From Lepas anatifera (Eukaryota; Arthropoda; Thecostraca; Lepadidae): a DNA stretch of 64,000 bases. The translations under genes and the position numbers were made by a program. Numbering within the stretch: the first letter of the stretch is position 1; every line of letters begins with the position of its first letter. The stretch covers positions 1 to 64,000 of the forward strand of contig JAOTON010001069.1 of the NCBI GenBank assembly GCA_034440635.1, in the 5' to 3' direction. The notes under the pieces are model-generated. The model did not search any database. It saw only the letters and a program-made list of their open reading frames with translations, and had not been told where the DNA came from. Shown piece after piece: positions 18,801 to 27,091 of this stretch.

Positions 18801-19890
18801 TCAGTGCCTCAGAGCAGATAAGACACAGCCGTCACAGACACTGCTCAGCGCCTCAGAGCAGATAAGACACAGCCGTCACAGACACTGCTCAGCGCCTCAG
18901 AGCAGATACGACACAGCCGTCACAGACACTGCTCAGCGCCTTAGAGCAGATACGATGCAACCGTCACAGACACTGCTCAGCGCCTCCGGGCGGAAACAGA
19001 ACAGCGGTCACACGCCGCTGCACAGTCAATCTCTGTCCCCAGCAAACGCTGCTTTCTAAACATAAACCTAAAATATCAGGCCTTCCAACGGAGTCAATAC
19101 CCCCAGCAACCTGCGGCAAGTGTCACTGTCAGGGGTCGAGTCTATTTTGCGACTTAAAAAATAGAAGTCAAATATCGCCCAAAATAAATACCATGTTCCA
19201 AAGGTCATGCTGACAAAAATATGCCAACATGGCTCAGACCAGTGAGTATTTCGATCCAGATGGATTGTAATTTCATTCAATATAACCAGTTTCTTACATT
19301 TGCGAATATTGGACACAAAATGCCCGCACTTCTTATTCCCGTTTTAACTTATTGAAAACATTATCTTGAAAGAAGTGATGCCGAAGATAAAGCTAGAGTC
19401 GGATCCGATTTCTAATGGTAGAATTCCGTGCCGAACCCAACAAAGCCCCACAATCCCGGTGTAAAGGCCTTGAAAATAACCAAATGTGGTTACATAGGCA
19501 CCCGTGAAATAACACCGCAGCACTCGTGGGCCTAGTAACACAGAGGAGAATGCTGAGACCATGCTGATAGACTCGACAACACTCGCGGTTTTCACAGACC
19601 ACGCCTCGTTCGTTTTGTTGAGACAAAACCTACACACCTGGAAACATATATGAATGAGAAAGGGCTCGACATCGAGACTGACTGATGCTGGTGCACACAC
19701 AGAGCCCACCTTGACACGTGGCAGGGTGACGGTAGGCGGGTCTGCTAGAGCCACAAACGCTCTCAGATGGCCCAGCTCATCCATCCTGGATAGGAAGGGT
19801 ATCGAGCCGTTGGCCACCAAGTCGGCCCGCAGGGCGTCGATGACCATCCACACGATACGAGGGGTTGCACCTTCATGACCCGTGTCGACC
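2304..19890 (-). CDS. PIGG: PIGG-like GPI ethanolamine phosphate transferase 2, nine of its exons (gene-level entry)
   Basis: PIGG adds ethanolamine phosphate to the second mannose of the GPI anchor in the ER membrane, working with PIGF. Exons on the minus strand, in order: 19890-19710, 18247-18038, 16800-16609, 16031-15897, 15714-15507, 14538-14362, 8195-7594, 7218-6514, 2461-2304. Phases agree at every junction (0,0,0,0,1,1,0,0), which strongly supports the model. The alkaline-phosphatase-fold residues are visible: VIDALR, the PPTVTLPR nucleophile loop, GLDHIGH and GDHGM. A multi-TM region follows, containing EEEHQTWYF, RPHNLP and GNSNSLASVD as in animal PIGG. The N-terminal signal-anchor exon and the last C-terminal exon are not seen; they may lie in 19.9-50 kb and left of the window. 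Introns carry splice-junction-derived minisatellites. Family assignment rests on remembered PIGG motifs, not on an alignment. Confidence 0.9.
2525..3745. repeat. 42-48 bp minisatellite upstream of PIGG exon 2461
   Basis: About 25 copies of a unit built from ACACCTGGAGCGGTTACCGA and GCCCTGCCGGACAGCCGCTT, with a variable CCCACA spacer. One non-repeat patch lies at about 3360-3418. On the minus strand each unit has TCCGGCAG/GGC, matching 11 nt of the real acceptor at 2461. The long forward ORF through the array is a repeat artefact. Confidence 0.9.
4267..5421 (-). CDS. Non-LTR retrotransposon ORF: PHD finger, coiled coil, RNA-binding-like domain and endonuclease start
   Basis: From the ATG at 5421 the protein begins MSKYPCGKRD and has a PHD-like Cys/His cluster (C..CETWWHRDC, then LCKIC). 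A long charged coiled coil follows, roughly residues 70-140. Next is a region like LINE ORF1 RRM domains (RIENLVIYGLEES, KVFISPDLTPRQR), then a KKKEDERREE basic tail. It then passes without a stop into an apurinic endonuclease start (TNCQSVLSKKNEL, DLVFLTESW, RGGGLLMYVKSD). A TAA at 4267-4269 ends it. This is a 3'-truncated CR1-like element sitting in a PIGG intron. Coding density suggests a fairly recent insertion. Confidence 0.8.
   Translation of the reverse strand: MSKYPCGKRDLNYTRGQVTISCGLCETWWHRDCVEELSEDYFDQILKTEKMLGWSGFLCKICRKVMGKLNKGMKELESRVGTMEKENKGLKEKIANLERKLGQCEGSLKEVETGLTKAKEEVKEEMKEELNDRDERIENLVIYGLEESKEKEAKTRIRDDAAKVKDLWENISVDVEEEEVEVKFRAGKIREDGKPRPLIIKVKDGEKRETILNNARKLARREGWKKVFISPDLTPRQRQKEKKKEDERREEAEEKNKKGKRGGKKRKIDCGRAAGKKNRLDGQRGGESEDRKSIITVFYTNCQSVLSKKNELKAMVAQSNPDLVFLTESWTNSSIDDSLLNIDGYQLLVRKDREDTSKGRGGGLLMYVKSDIYALELECRTDFL
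5450..6450. other. PIGG intron, no gene seen
   Basis: AT-rich sequence between the LINE ORF1 and the next PIGG exon. The only ORFs are short and without recognisable motifs. I see no RNA gene or tandem repeat here. Confidence 0.5.
6514..7218 (-). CDS. PIGG: PIGG exon, multi-TM core
   Basis: 235 codons, phase 0 to 0. It contains SFIEEEHQTWYFL, the PIGG/PIGO/PIGN signature, then RRWNQTGDRWLHLPD, many hydrophobic helices and LLVRPHNLPAWAL, ending in MHWAGMAAFFYM. The donor is ATG/GTGGGT. The acceptor is taken as CCGACAG at 7219; a slightly earlier one (GTACAG at 7239) would need a different phase. Base composition is about 70% GC by eye, unlike the flanking introns. Confidence 0.9.
7594..8195 (-). 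CDS. PIGG: PIGG exon, completes TM1 and encodes TM2
   Basis: The start at 8195 (GTGAGTGTCAG/CGGTGTC) continues the TM1 helix as AVSLCFCAG in the required phase. Two hydrophobic stretches follow: GGVLALCCVVATLLLLCLL and VAALVAANWLRVVAEATFAL. A strong donor, ACG/GTAAGG, closes the exon at 7594 in phase 0. However, the last 100 or so codons (7594-7890) are less GC-rich and match nothing I know in PIGG. The true end could be earlier, for example near 7890 at a GTG/GTGTAC site, also phase 0. Confidence 0.75.
8196..10080. repeat. 26-bp minisatellite abutting PIGG exon 8195
   Basis: About 70 copies of a 26-bp unit, CACAGCGTCACCGACACTCA plus CAGCAG, with CA/AA and C/T variants. The exon-junction sequence CAGTGACACCG/CTGACACTCACAGC is the same unit with an extra CTG, which supplies the AG of the acceptor. 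The array therefore begins at the 3' splice site. Confidence 0.92.
10098..10559 (-). other. Unrecognised ORF in PIGG intron
   Basis: An open frame of about 150 codons between two arrays. It is hydrophobic at the start (VVVAVVFFV), then basic. I recognise no domain; it could be chance or the remnant of a mobile element. It does not fit any PIGG segment. Confidence 0.2.
10683..12976. repeat. 82-bp minisatellite, main block
   Basis: About 28 head-to-tail copies of an 82-bp unit. On the minus strand each unit encodes GLAIIALVGTVLRG-like peptide and carries TTGGTTG/GTACTG. That is, each unit is a copy of the last 26 or so bases of PIGG exon 14538-14362 plus its donor and 46 or so bases of intron. 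Units differ by single substitutions and rare indels. Confidence 0.93.
12977..13892. mobile_element. TTAA-flanked MITE (piggyBac-like) inside the 82-bp array
   Basis: Flanked by TTAA on both sides (12977-12980 and 13889-13892). Inverted ends are CACGCGCACTGGAGGGG and its imperfect complement CCCCTCCAGTGCGGGTG. The empty site, GGGTGTTAAGACAAGC, is present in every other array unit, so the insertion boundaries are certain. No transposase is present. The interior is packed with AGGTCA/TGACCT half-sites and relates to copies at 49.2-54.9 kb. Confidence 0.9.
13541..13553. promoter_or_regulatory. Perfect IR1 nuclear-receptor palindrome (ecdysone-response-element consensus)
   Basis: AGGTCAATGACCT is two AGGTCA half-sites inverted with one base between, matching the EcR/USP consensus RGKTCANTGAMCY. 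It lies in a MITE. Many TCAAGGTCA and AGGTCA half-sites surround it (13262-13760). Whether it is bound in vivo cannot be judged from sequence. Confidence 0.5.
13893..14361. repeat. 82-bp minisatellite, exon-proximal block
   Basis: Five to six more copies of the 82-bp unit between the MITE and the exon ending at 14362. The last copy before the exon runs directly through the true donor. One unit (about 14281-14312) carries an unrelated patch. Confidence 0.9.
14362..14538 (-). CDS. PIGG: PIGG exon, stalk helix and start of first C-terminal TM segment
   Basis: Encodes DDYAATLSRAEALLAAG, a helical stalk, then DWVTMLLGLAIIALV, the start of the first TM helix after the luminal domain. The acceptor is GTGTTTACAG at 14539. 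The donor TTGGTTG/GTACTG leaves phase 1, which fits the next exon. The last 26 or so exon bases plus this donor are the core of the 82-bp minisatellite that follows downstream. Confidence 0.85.
14539..15506. other. PIGG intron, unexplained
   Basis: Intron between exons 15714-15507 and 14538-14362. It holds a GA-rich run (about 14715-14750) and AT-rich unique sequence. GGGGGTGCCCG occurs twice (15070 and 15242), as in hAT-like debris. No gene is seen. Confidence 0.4.
15507..15714 (-). CDS. PIGG: PIGG exon, end of catalytic domain
   Basis: Starts VAGSGEVRQVDIAPTLA after GTGCTGTTTCAG and contains PPPADSVGALISEVV, matching the QTDVAATLAI...P.P.DSVG segment of PIGG. The 3' edge is less certain. 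A GC donor, CAAG/GCCAGT, ends the exon in phase 1, and the next exon requires phase 1. The nearby GT (GGCCA/GTGACG) would break frame. A small intervening exon is another possibility. Confidence 0.8.
15690..15771. repeat. Two-copy duplication spanning the PIGG acceptor at 15714
   Basis: GCACCTCCCCACTCC-CGGCCAC at the exon edge is repeated 51 bp upstream in the intron as GCACCTCCCCACTCCTCGCCAC. This looks like the first step of the same process that built the longer arrays at other exons. Confidence 0.7.
15861..15891. repeat. (AG)n microsatellite at a donor site
   Basis: About 15 AG dinucleotides ending at the donor of exon 16031-15897, so the intron begins GTAATT(CT)n on the coding strand. 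Confidence 0.95.
15897..16031 (-). CDS. PIGG: PIGG exon with GDHGM and GSHGG motifs
   Basis: Forty-five codons, phase 0 to 0. VLVVCGDHGMSDAGSHGG supplies the last Asp-His metal pair and the following conserved His. The acceptor is CCTGTCACCAG/CCCGCGG. The donor GAG/GTAATT runs directly into a (CT)n tract on the coding strand. The exon's first bases, CGGCCCCGGTTCTGG, recur in the upstream array at 16055-16460. Confidence 0.92.
16055..16460. repeat. 60-bp array copying the acceptor region of PIGG exon 16031
   Basis: Six to seven units of about 60 bp, each with CCAGAAACGGGGCCGAGCCA, TAACACAATC, CAGCCTACTGAG and a C-run. The true exon edge has CCAGAACCGGGGCCG, then about 38 extra bases including the acceptor, then CCATAGCATAATAGCCAGCC. 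The units are therefore the junction with an internal deletion. Confidence 0.85.
16609..16800 (-). CDS. PIGG: PIGG exon with DNNVTRH and GLDHIGH motifs
   Basis: Sixty-four codons, phase 0 to 0. The exon begins VDDNVTRHL and contains LLVMHYVGLDHIGHLAGP, whose Asp and His are metal ligands of the alkaline phosphatase superfamily, as in PIGG/PIGN/PIGO. The acceptor is CGCTGACAG/GTGGACG and the donor is CCG/GTGAGC. A degenerate array (16801-17172) repeats the acceptor immediately upstream. Confidence 0.92.
16801..17172. repeat. Degenerate array copying the acceptor of PIGG exon 16800
   Basis: Diverged units of 30-75 bp with TCACGTTAC, ATCTGACAG and GTCAACCTGACAGCG. The junction ATCGTCCAC/CTGTCAGCG matches ATCGTCAAC/CTGACAGCG at 17069-17086 at 16 of 18 positions, and again near 17131 (ATCATCCAC/CTAACAGCG). 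Confidence 0.75.
17173..18037. other. PIGG intron, AT-rich, no feature recognised
   Basis: Unique-looking AT-rich intron sequence between exons 18247-18038 and 16800-16609. Only short ORFs are present; no repeat structure or RNA gene is seen. Confidence 0.4.
18038..18247 (-). CDS. PIGG: PIGG exon, luminal catalytic domain part 2
   Basis: Seventy codons, phase 0 to 0. The exon starts ALTTGTVPEF and ends FFVNDYTE, with FYGDDTWLKLFP in the middle; this matches the GDETW.KLFP block of PIGG. The acceptor CCGCCCTCAG/GCACTGACC is repeated many times just upstream in the 42-44 bp array at 18248-19020. The donor is GAG/GTATGG. Confidence 0.92.
18248..19020. repeat. 42-44 bp array copying the acceptor of PIGG exon 18247
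   Basis: About 18 units of GGTCAGTGCCTGAGGGCGGA plus GCCAGAGCAGCCGTCACAGACACT. A derived subtype replaces the middle with CTCAGAGCAGATAAGACA. On the coding strand each early unit reads CCGCCCTCAG/GCACTGACC, identical to the real 3' splice site and the first nine exon bases. Confidence 0.93.
19710..19890 (-). CDS. PIGG: PIGG exon with first metal-binding Asp and nucleophile Thr
   Basis: The exon encodes IVWMVIDALRADLV and then PPTVTLPRVK, the first metal-binding aspartate and the catalytic threonine loop of the GPI-EPT phosphatase-like domain. The acceptor is CCTTTCGCAG before 19890; the donor AAG/GTGGGC follows 19710. The first base completes a codon from an unseen upstream exon and the last codon is complete. 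This is the most 5' exon I can place. No minisatellite adjoins it. Confidence 0.9.
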
Positions 19891-21608
19891 CTGCGAAAGG
19901 CTCAATCAAATGTCACTGGTTGTTTTGTTTTCAAAAAGATTCACTCAATCATTCATTGATGAAAATTTATCGGCGATCTATAAGGTGAAGGGGTACAAAG
20001 CGGTTGGAAAATTCCGGAGAACTGTGTGAAAGAATGCAGTTTTGTTCACACTTTTTTTTGTAAACCAGCTCCCCAGTATGATATCTAAGGCATGGAGGTG
20101 CTACTAATATGTTCCCTGTCCCATGAGATGGAGGCAGGGATTCTAAGTACCTATCATTCATGCCAAAGAGAGCCAAATTTATTCCACAAAGGAGCCGAAA
20201 CATTTATTGGGATTTTTACGCAAATACGTTGCCGTTTCGTTCTTTTTGCAGCCAGTTTGGCTCTCCTGGGCTACCCGGAGCAAAACAAAGTCTGAAAGCC
20301 TTATTTCCAACTTCCCCAGTGGAGAATGTGGCAACAGACGCTTCAGATATATCCACAGTAGGCAGCAGTAGGGCCATTCAGAAGACCTCCCAACAGAGCA
20401 GAGCTGCCTGGAGATAGTAAAACAGGTCCTAGGCCAGTGGAGAAGTGCCTACGTGAGGTTGTTGTGAAATGCCTAAGGAGGAGTAATAGAACCTGGGAAT
20501 AGCAATTGATGTCCCTGAGATACAAAAAGACATTCCCAAAGTAGAACATGAAATTTTCCAGTGGGAACAGGTTAGTCAATTAGCACTAGGTAGTGGGGGA
20601 AAACAGCATCACAGGCATACAGTCAGACCTGTTGGTGACCCAAGAATGGCACTGACCCAAGAATGACTCAATCTGAATGGAACTGAACTTGATTGGCAAA
20701 CTCAACTGAGTGAGTCAAAAGTGTCATTAAGTATATTTGGGCATTGTCTACACATATACAGAAATTTATCAGATCCAGTAACTTCCTTACAGAGCCCACA
20801 ATATGAGTTCAGAGTCAGAATGATGTCAACCAAGATGTGGACACTGTGAATTTACTATTATATAGATTGAGCCAGTCTTGAGCCACTAACAAGATGACCT
20901 ATAGAACAAGGAGAATATATGTAAAAAACTGCACACAGCACCAGTATAATAATTTCTCCTAAAGGCAAGACATGTTAAACCCATCAACACAAATTCTGCC
21001 CTATTCTGAGCATGAATTGAGGAACCATAATAAACTTATAAAGATATACGTACCTTTACTCCAACGGAGATAAAATTTTTACTCTAACAGAGATAAAAAC
21101 TATCACAACAATAAAGACCTGGTTTGTCATCAAACAACAGACAAAAATTGCATGTCCATAACCACACAAATTTGGTCAGAGTATCATGGTTATTTTCCAC
21201 GCACCTTGAATAACATGATAAATTTGACTTGACAAGTGACAGCATTGTTTTAGCAGTTCATATAATTAAAAACACTTAAATATAGCTTAATCATCTCTGG
21301 CATACAATGAGGTCACTAATAACCAAATCATACAGAAGGTGCAAATTGCCTTTTTTGTTTGATAGGAAACTGATGTGATTCACGTGACTTTTCAATTGCT
21401 TGCAACTGATACTCTCAGAATATTTGTGATACTAGTGCCTAGCACTCAATAGTTCTCAATGAAGAAGCTTAATTCCGGTCACCCAATTGAAGTAGCTGTA
21501 CTCTATCTTGCTTTGAGACTGGCACATCTGTAAGTCTGGCTTGCTTTTTTCTCTTAGGATCTTACTCAATCTTCCTGTTTCTACATTAAAAGAAACAACC
21601 AAGTAAGA
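19891..21608. other. No gene recognised (probable PIGG 5' intron)
   Basis: AT-rich sequence upstream of the first placed PIGG exon. No signal-anchor exon, RNA gene or repeat is recognised. The missing N-terminal exon may lie here or beyond. Confidence 0.4.
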
Positions 21609-21616
21609 ATGCTACC

Positions 21617-24600
21617 CAGGGGCGCAGCCAGAGCTTTCATATGGGGGGCACACCAACTTTGAGGGGCACCCCGGGGAAAAAGGGCACTTTTTAACGTAAC
21701 CTAAAAACTTACTATATCATTGTTTACATCATTTTTTGGGCACCTTTGGTTCAATAAAAATGCAAAGAAATCATTGACGGAGAAGGAAAACTCGATTTAA
21801 ACCGAAAAAAGGAACAAAATATCACCAAAATTCCATAGAAGTAGCCAAAACACTACTGTTTTTGGATAGATTTAAGGGCAGCCAACTCATGCAAGTACTT
21901 AACATCAGAGAAATCAGCGGAGCATGTGATATCTGTTACAATGTGCAGGTTAAGGCATATTGGAGTCGACAATTTTTTCTTGTTATGCCCACTGGTTTTG
22001 TCGTGAAGAGTGAGCCCTAGCTGAATGCGGATTAAGTTCCTTGCCTCCCACAATCGCCGTGGGACGAGGAGTAGCATAGTGTCTTTGGAAGAACACATTT
22101 TTGCTCCCGGAAAAATTTGGGAGATACCTTTTGAACGCGTTTATTAAGTTCCATATTCGCAAGTCTCGGTCCCAGTTAAGAGTAAATAAAAGGTGAACAG
22201 GCCGGTGGTTTGGATGGGGATGGTGTGACAGAGCTGAAAATTGTGAAAACTATTTCTTCATCTAAATTAATTAGTAGAAATCCTGGTTTAGGGGACTGTG
22301 CTCTGAGCTCAGGGGCACATGTCTTTTTATCATCCCTTCCCAGAATCCACCAGTATAATAAGCAATTTATATAACCAGAGGTGCCTAGGTATCACAAGCC
22401 GTTTTAGAGATTCCTCATTCCCCGTTATCTCCGTTTTACAAGGGGAGTTTCCATTGTGTTCTTATTCCCCTTCTATTCAAGACCAGCTCTGGAGCCCCCA
22501 AGTGTGGATCAGAGGCCTCCAGAGCAACTTTCCCCATCCCCCCAGTTGTGCCTTCAAGGAATAGACTAGCTCAGTGACCCCGCCCCAAGATGATGGAAGT
22601 TGGCCTTGTGTTCTTATTATCTATCTATTCAAGATCATCTCAGGGGCCCCTGATGTAGATCAGGGCCACAGAGCAGCTCATGTTTCACCCAGGGACTAGA
22701 CTAGCTCATTGGTCCCAGAGATGAGGTCATCAGACTAGCTCAATGGGCCACAGATAGGCTCATAGGGCCTTAAACCAGTTCAATAAGCCCCAGAACAGTT
22801 TAAGGCGCCAGATCACTTCAGGGGGCCTCAAGCCAACTTAAGGGGCTCTCACAAGCTCAGCGCCCGGACCAGCTCAGGGTACCCTCAGAACCTAGATCCG
22901 CTCTTGGGCCCCAGATCAGCTCTTGGGGCCCCAGATCAGTTTAGGGGCCTCAAGTCAGGTCAGGGGGCAAGATCAAGTCAGGGGCACTAATTCAGCTCAG
23001 GAATCCCTCACCAGCTCGGGGCCCAAGCAGTTCAAAAGCCCCAGAGCTGCTCAGGGGACACCAGATCGGCCCATAGGGCACCAGATCAGTCTAGGGGACA
23101 AACGATCAGATCAGAGGTCCCCGACCAGCTCGGGGCCCAGATCTGTTCGGGAATACCAGATCAAGTCAGGAGGCACTTAATCAGCTCAGGAGCCCCATAC
23201 CATCTCAGGGGCCCTCATCAACCCCCTGTGGGCCCAGCTCAGCTCAGGGCCTGGGAGCTGCTCAGGAAATCACGTAATTAACCCAGGAGGCCCGGGTCAG
23301 CTTAAAGGGCATCATATTAGCCATGGGGCAACAGACTAGCTCAGAGGGAATAAGATGGGCTCAGGAGACACACTGATGACTCAGCAGGCTCCAGATCGAC
23401 TCAGGGGGCATTAGTTAAGTTCAGGAGGCAGTATATCTGCTCAGGGTGCACCAGATCGATCAGCACAGGGGGCATGTTCAAGTCAGGGGCACTAAATCAG
23501 CTCAGGGATCCCTCACCAGCTCCGGGCCCAATCAGTTCAAAAGCCCCAGAGCTGCTCAGGGGACACCACATGCCCATAGGGCACCAGATCAGCTCCGGGG
23601 ACAAACAATCAGATCAGTGGTCCCCGACCAGCTCGGGAATAACAGATCAAGTCAGGGGGCACTTAATCAGCTCAGGAGCCCCATACCATCTCAGGGGCCC
23701 TCATCAGCCTCTGTGGGCCCAGCTCAGCTCAGGGCTTTAGATCTGCTCATGAAACCACGTAAGGAGGCCCAGATCAGCTGAAAGGGCACCAGATTACTCA
23801 GGGGGGCATCATATAGGCTCAGGAGGCACCAGATCGACTAAGGGGCATTAGTGCAGCTCAGGTGGCACCAGATCGATCCGCTCGGGGTCCAGATCATCTC
23901 CCAGCCCCCCAGACTATGGCAGGAGCCTAAATCAGCTCAGGGAGCAACATAACAGCTCAGGGGACACAAGGTGGGCTCAGGGCCCACCAAACCAGCTCAG
24001 GGGGAGGGGACCAGACCATCTAAAGAGACATCAATAATCAGTTGAGGGGGCGCCTAATCAGCTGAAGAGGCACCATATTGACTTAGGATACAGAATCAAC
24101 TTGGGGAGGCATGAGATCAGCTCAGGGGCCCGAATCAGCTCAAGGGGCACTATTTCAGCCATCAGGGCACCAAACAAGCTCGGAAGCATTAGACTAACTC
24201 AGAGAGTATTATATAGGTTCAGGAGGCACAACTATTTGCTCAGTAGGGCACTCGATTGACTCAGGGGCACCAGATCAGCTTAGAGGGCAAGTAATCAGCT
24301 CAAGGGCACCAGATCAGCTCAGAGGGCACATGATCAGCTCCAGGGGGCACCAGATGAGCTCCGCCCGTACGATTATTGGCGACGATGAAGCATTATCTGG
24401 AAACGGATTACGTGCCTATACTCTTCCCGGGCGCTTGGAAAGGCGACAGAATGCTTTAGCTGACCAAAAAGGCACTTAATTGTTAAACAATAGTTGAAAT
24501 CGCTAAATGCGGCCTAGTTCCATCTAGGTTCAACGGCGTAGGGCACTAAATTTCGAGCGGCACGGCCCAAAGGGGGTACACCACCTGGCAATCAAAAAGG

Positions 24601-25225
24601 GCACCCGGCACCGATGGGGGCACGTGACCCCTGTGACCCTTGGCTGCGGCCCTGGACAGTAGATAAACTACGGGAAGCATTAAATAAGTTCAGGGGCCCG
24701 GATCAGCTCAAGGGGCACTAAAACAGCTAATAGGGCACCAGGCAAGCTGGGAGGCATCAGACTAACTCAGAGAGCATTATATAGATTCAGAAGGCACAAT
24801 TATTTTCTCAGGGGGGCACCAGATTGACTACGAGGGCATCAGATCAGCTCAGAGGGTACATGATCAGCTCCAGGGTTCAAGACTAGCGCTCAGGGGGCAC
24901 CAGATGAGCTCAAGGGGCACCAGATTAGCTCTGCCCATACGATTATTGGCGACGATGAGGCATTATCTGGAAACGGATTACGTGCCTATACTCTTCCCGG
25001 GTGCTTGGAAAGGCGACAGAATGCCCTAACTGACCAAAAAGGCACTTAATTGTCAAACAATAGCTTAAATCGCTAAATGCAGTCTAGTTCCATCTAGGCT
25101 CAACGACGTAGGGCACTAAATTTCGAGCGGCACGGCCCAAAAAGGGCACACCACCTGGCAATCAAAAGGGCACCCCGGCACCGATGGGGGCACGTGCCCC
25201 CTGTGCCCCCCTGGCTGCGCCCCTG
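21617..25225. mobile_element. Non-autonomous hAT-like element, 3.6 kb
   Basis: Exact terminal inverted repeats CAGGGGCGCAGCCAG and CTGGCTGCGCCCCTG, flanked by the 8-bp target duplication ATGCTACC (21609-21616 and 25226-25233). Both features are typical of hAT. No transposase is recognised. The interior, 22.7-24.35 kb, is a degenerate array of units of about 24 bp around CAGATCAGCTCAGGGGGCAC. A 0.5-kb direct duplication (about 24.13-24.65 and 24.66-25.2 kb) ends it. Confidence 0.85.
22680..24360. repeat. Degenerate 24-bp-scale repeat (AGCTCAGGGGCACCAGATC-like)
   Basis: Dozens of diverged units with GATCAGCTCAGG and GGGGCAC/GGCCCC. Nearby blocks also repeat at higher order: 22.95-23.25 kb resembles 23.47-23.78 kb. 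It lies wholly inside the hAT-like element and has no coding potential. Confidence 0.75.
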
Positions 25226-25233
25226 ATGCTACC

Positions 25234-26053
25234 TAAAGGCCAGGCTTACAGATGTTCAAACTTGACCCATTTCTTTTAACCTGACCTATCCAAAACACAA
25301 ATTTTGTAAGTGAAATGATCCCACCATGGACCATTACTTATGCCTGTGGAATAAGCCTTTGTACATCTTTGAGCCCATGATAGCAATGCTAGAAGCCAAA
25401 TTTTGGTGCGAACCATTGGTCTCAGAATTAGGATGCTCCATTTTTTAAAGGGAGATATGCGAAAAAATTTATTGGCTAGATCAAAACGTCACAAGAAGTT
25501 GTTTCAGAAGTCCTATTCTCATTTTTGTGAATTCGGCCTGCAAATGCCTTAAAATTGCTCTCGAAGTCAACATTTCTAGACGACTTTACCGGTACACCTC
25601 TTACCGATGTAAATGACATACCCCCGGCTAAGGCTATCAAATTCTCTAAAAAAACCGGTCCCATTTTTCCTGAACAGTAACTTGAAAGTTTAAAACTATT
25701 AAATAAAAGTTATTTTAAAAAAGCTACAACCAAAGTTAAAGTTAAAACAAAAATATAGGACTACTTAGAAATCACAATTGACCAATCAGAACGTACGGCC
25801 ACCTCATAGGAGGGTCACATGACCTTTCTGACGCAAAAGTTGTGTCATCCTGGGGCTGAAGCAGAAAACGACTCAAGACCTGAGGTACGAAACGGCTGAA
25901 CACTTGAGTAATTATGTGTTTTTTGTTTCTATGGCAAGCTAATTCATGTTGTATTTTTTAAAGGCTTTGTAAAATTAATTCAAATACAAATACAGGAGAA
26001 CATACATTTTTATTACAAAAAAATACTTTTCAACCTTAAATAGTTTTCGAAAG
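25234..26053. other. No feature recognised
   Basis: AT-rich unique-looking DNA between two transposons. A short minus-strand ORF (25476-25664) has no motif. Confidence 0.4.
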
Positions 26054-26233
26054 TACCGTAAAACGGGGTTATTTGATACAAAATATTCAGCTTTTGTAAT
26101 CATGCGTCGTCCAGAACTTTCTTCACGCTACGCAGAAAGCGCGCGTAGCCATAAAACTGAACCCTATACTCGAGCCGGTCTGCACGGTATAACGTAAGTT
26201 AATATAGCCAGCCATTCTCACGGATCGCCTTAA

Positions 26234-27079
26234 TGCTCGGTAACGACCATCCTGAGCTACTCGAAAAAGTCTTTACATTTCTAAAGGACTCTGGGCTAGA
26301 GAAGTTTCTATAAATCACCCCTCACAGTATATATGATGGAGGGTGCATGGTGCACCCCCAAAGTAGGACTTGCCTATTTTCCAATCATAGATGATCCACC
26401 GCAAAATTTAAGCAATAGTTGTTTAACCTTTAAATGGTTTATCGTAGGCTAAGGATAGGTTATGTTAGGCTAGCTTTGAAATCAGGTTAGGTTAAATAGG
26501 TTAGATTTCTTCACCGCAGTGATACCTTTCACTGCGGGTCTATGCTAACCACACTTATACTCTTACTAACAATCTAACTATCCTCTCACACTTCTTTTCC
26601 TCTGCGCGGCGGCTGCCCAGCCGGAGAGGGGAGCTGCAACCTCACCTCCGGGTTGCAGGGTAAATTCGCGGCACCCTGGCCAGGTGTTTAGCGCACTTTC
26701 TAAAATACGACAATTATTGAGTTAACGGAGGATTTCGAGTAACGTAGACAAGCGGACATCAGTAGCTGACACACAAAATTATAAATTCTAAATTCCAAAT
26801 TCTAAATTTAAGGTCTTCAACCACAGAAATAACCTTCGCACTCTGCGGGTCTTAACTTATTAAAAGACCTCCCTTGGCATGGCTATGCCATTGCCACGAC
26901 CATCCATTCACAAGCTAAAACATCTTGCAACCCATTACTTGAAATAACTCCCATTGCTTTAACAGACTAACGTAGCTTGCCCTCACACAAAATTCTAAAA
27001 TTCTCCCACGCACTCCTTTAGAGGCGGGCAAAGGTGCTATGCACAGAACGCCTAATAAAAAGCCATTGATTGATTGATT
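26234..27079 (+). mobile_element. Younger 5'-truncated LINE copy nested in the LINE
   Basis: Flanked by the 12-bp duplication GGATCGCCTTAA (26222-26233 and 27080-27091). It starts in the ORF2 C-terminus (relative of the NDHPELPDKLFTF segment of the host copy) and includes the same 3' UTR (AGAGGCGGGCAAAGGTGC). It ends in (TTGA)n instead of (TAAC)n. Confidence 0.85.
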
Positions 27080-27091
27080 GGATCGCCTTAA

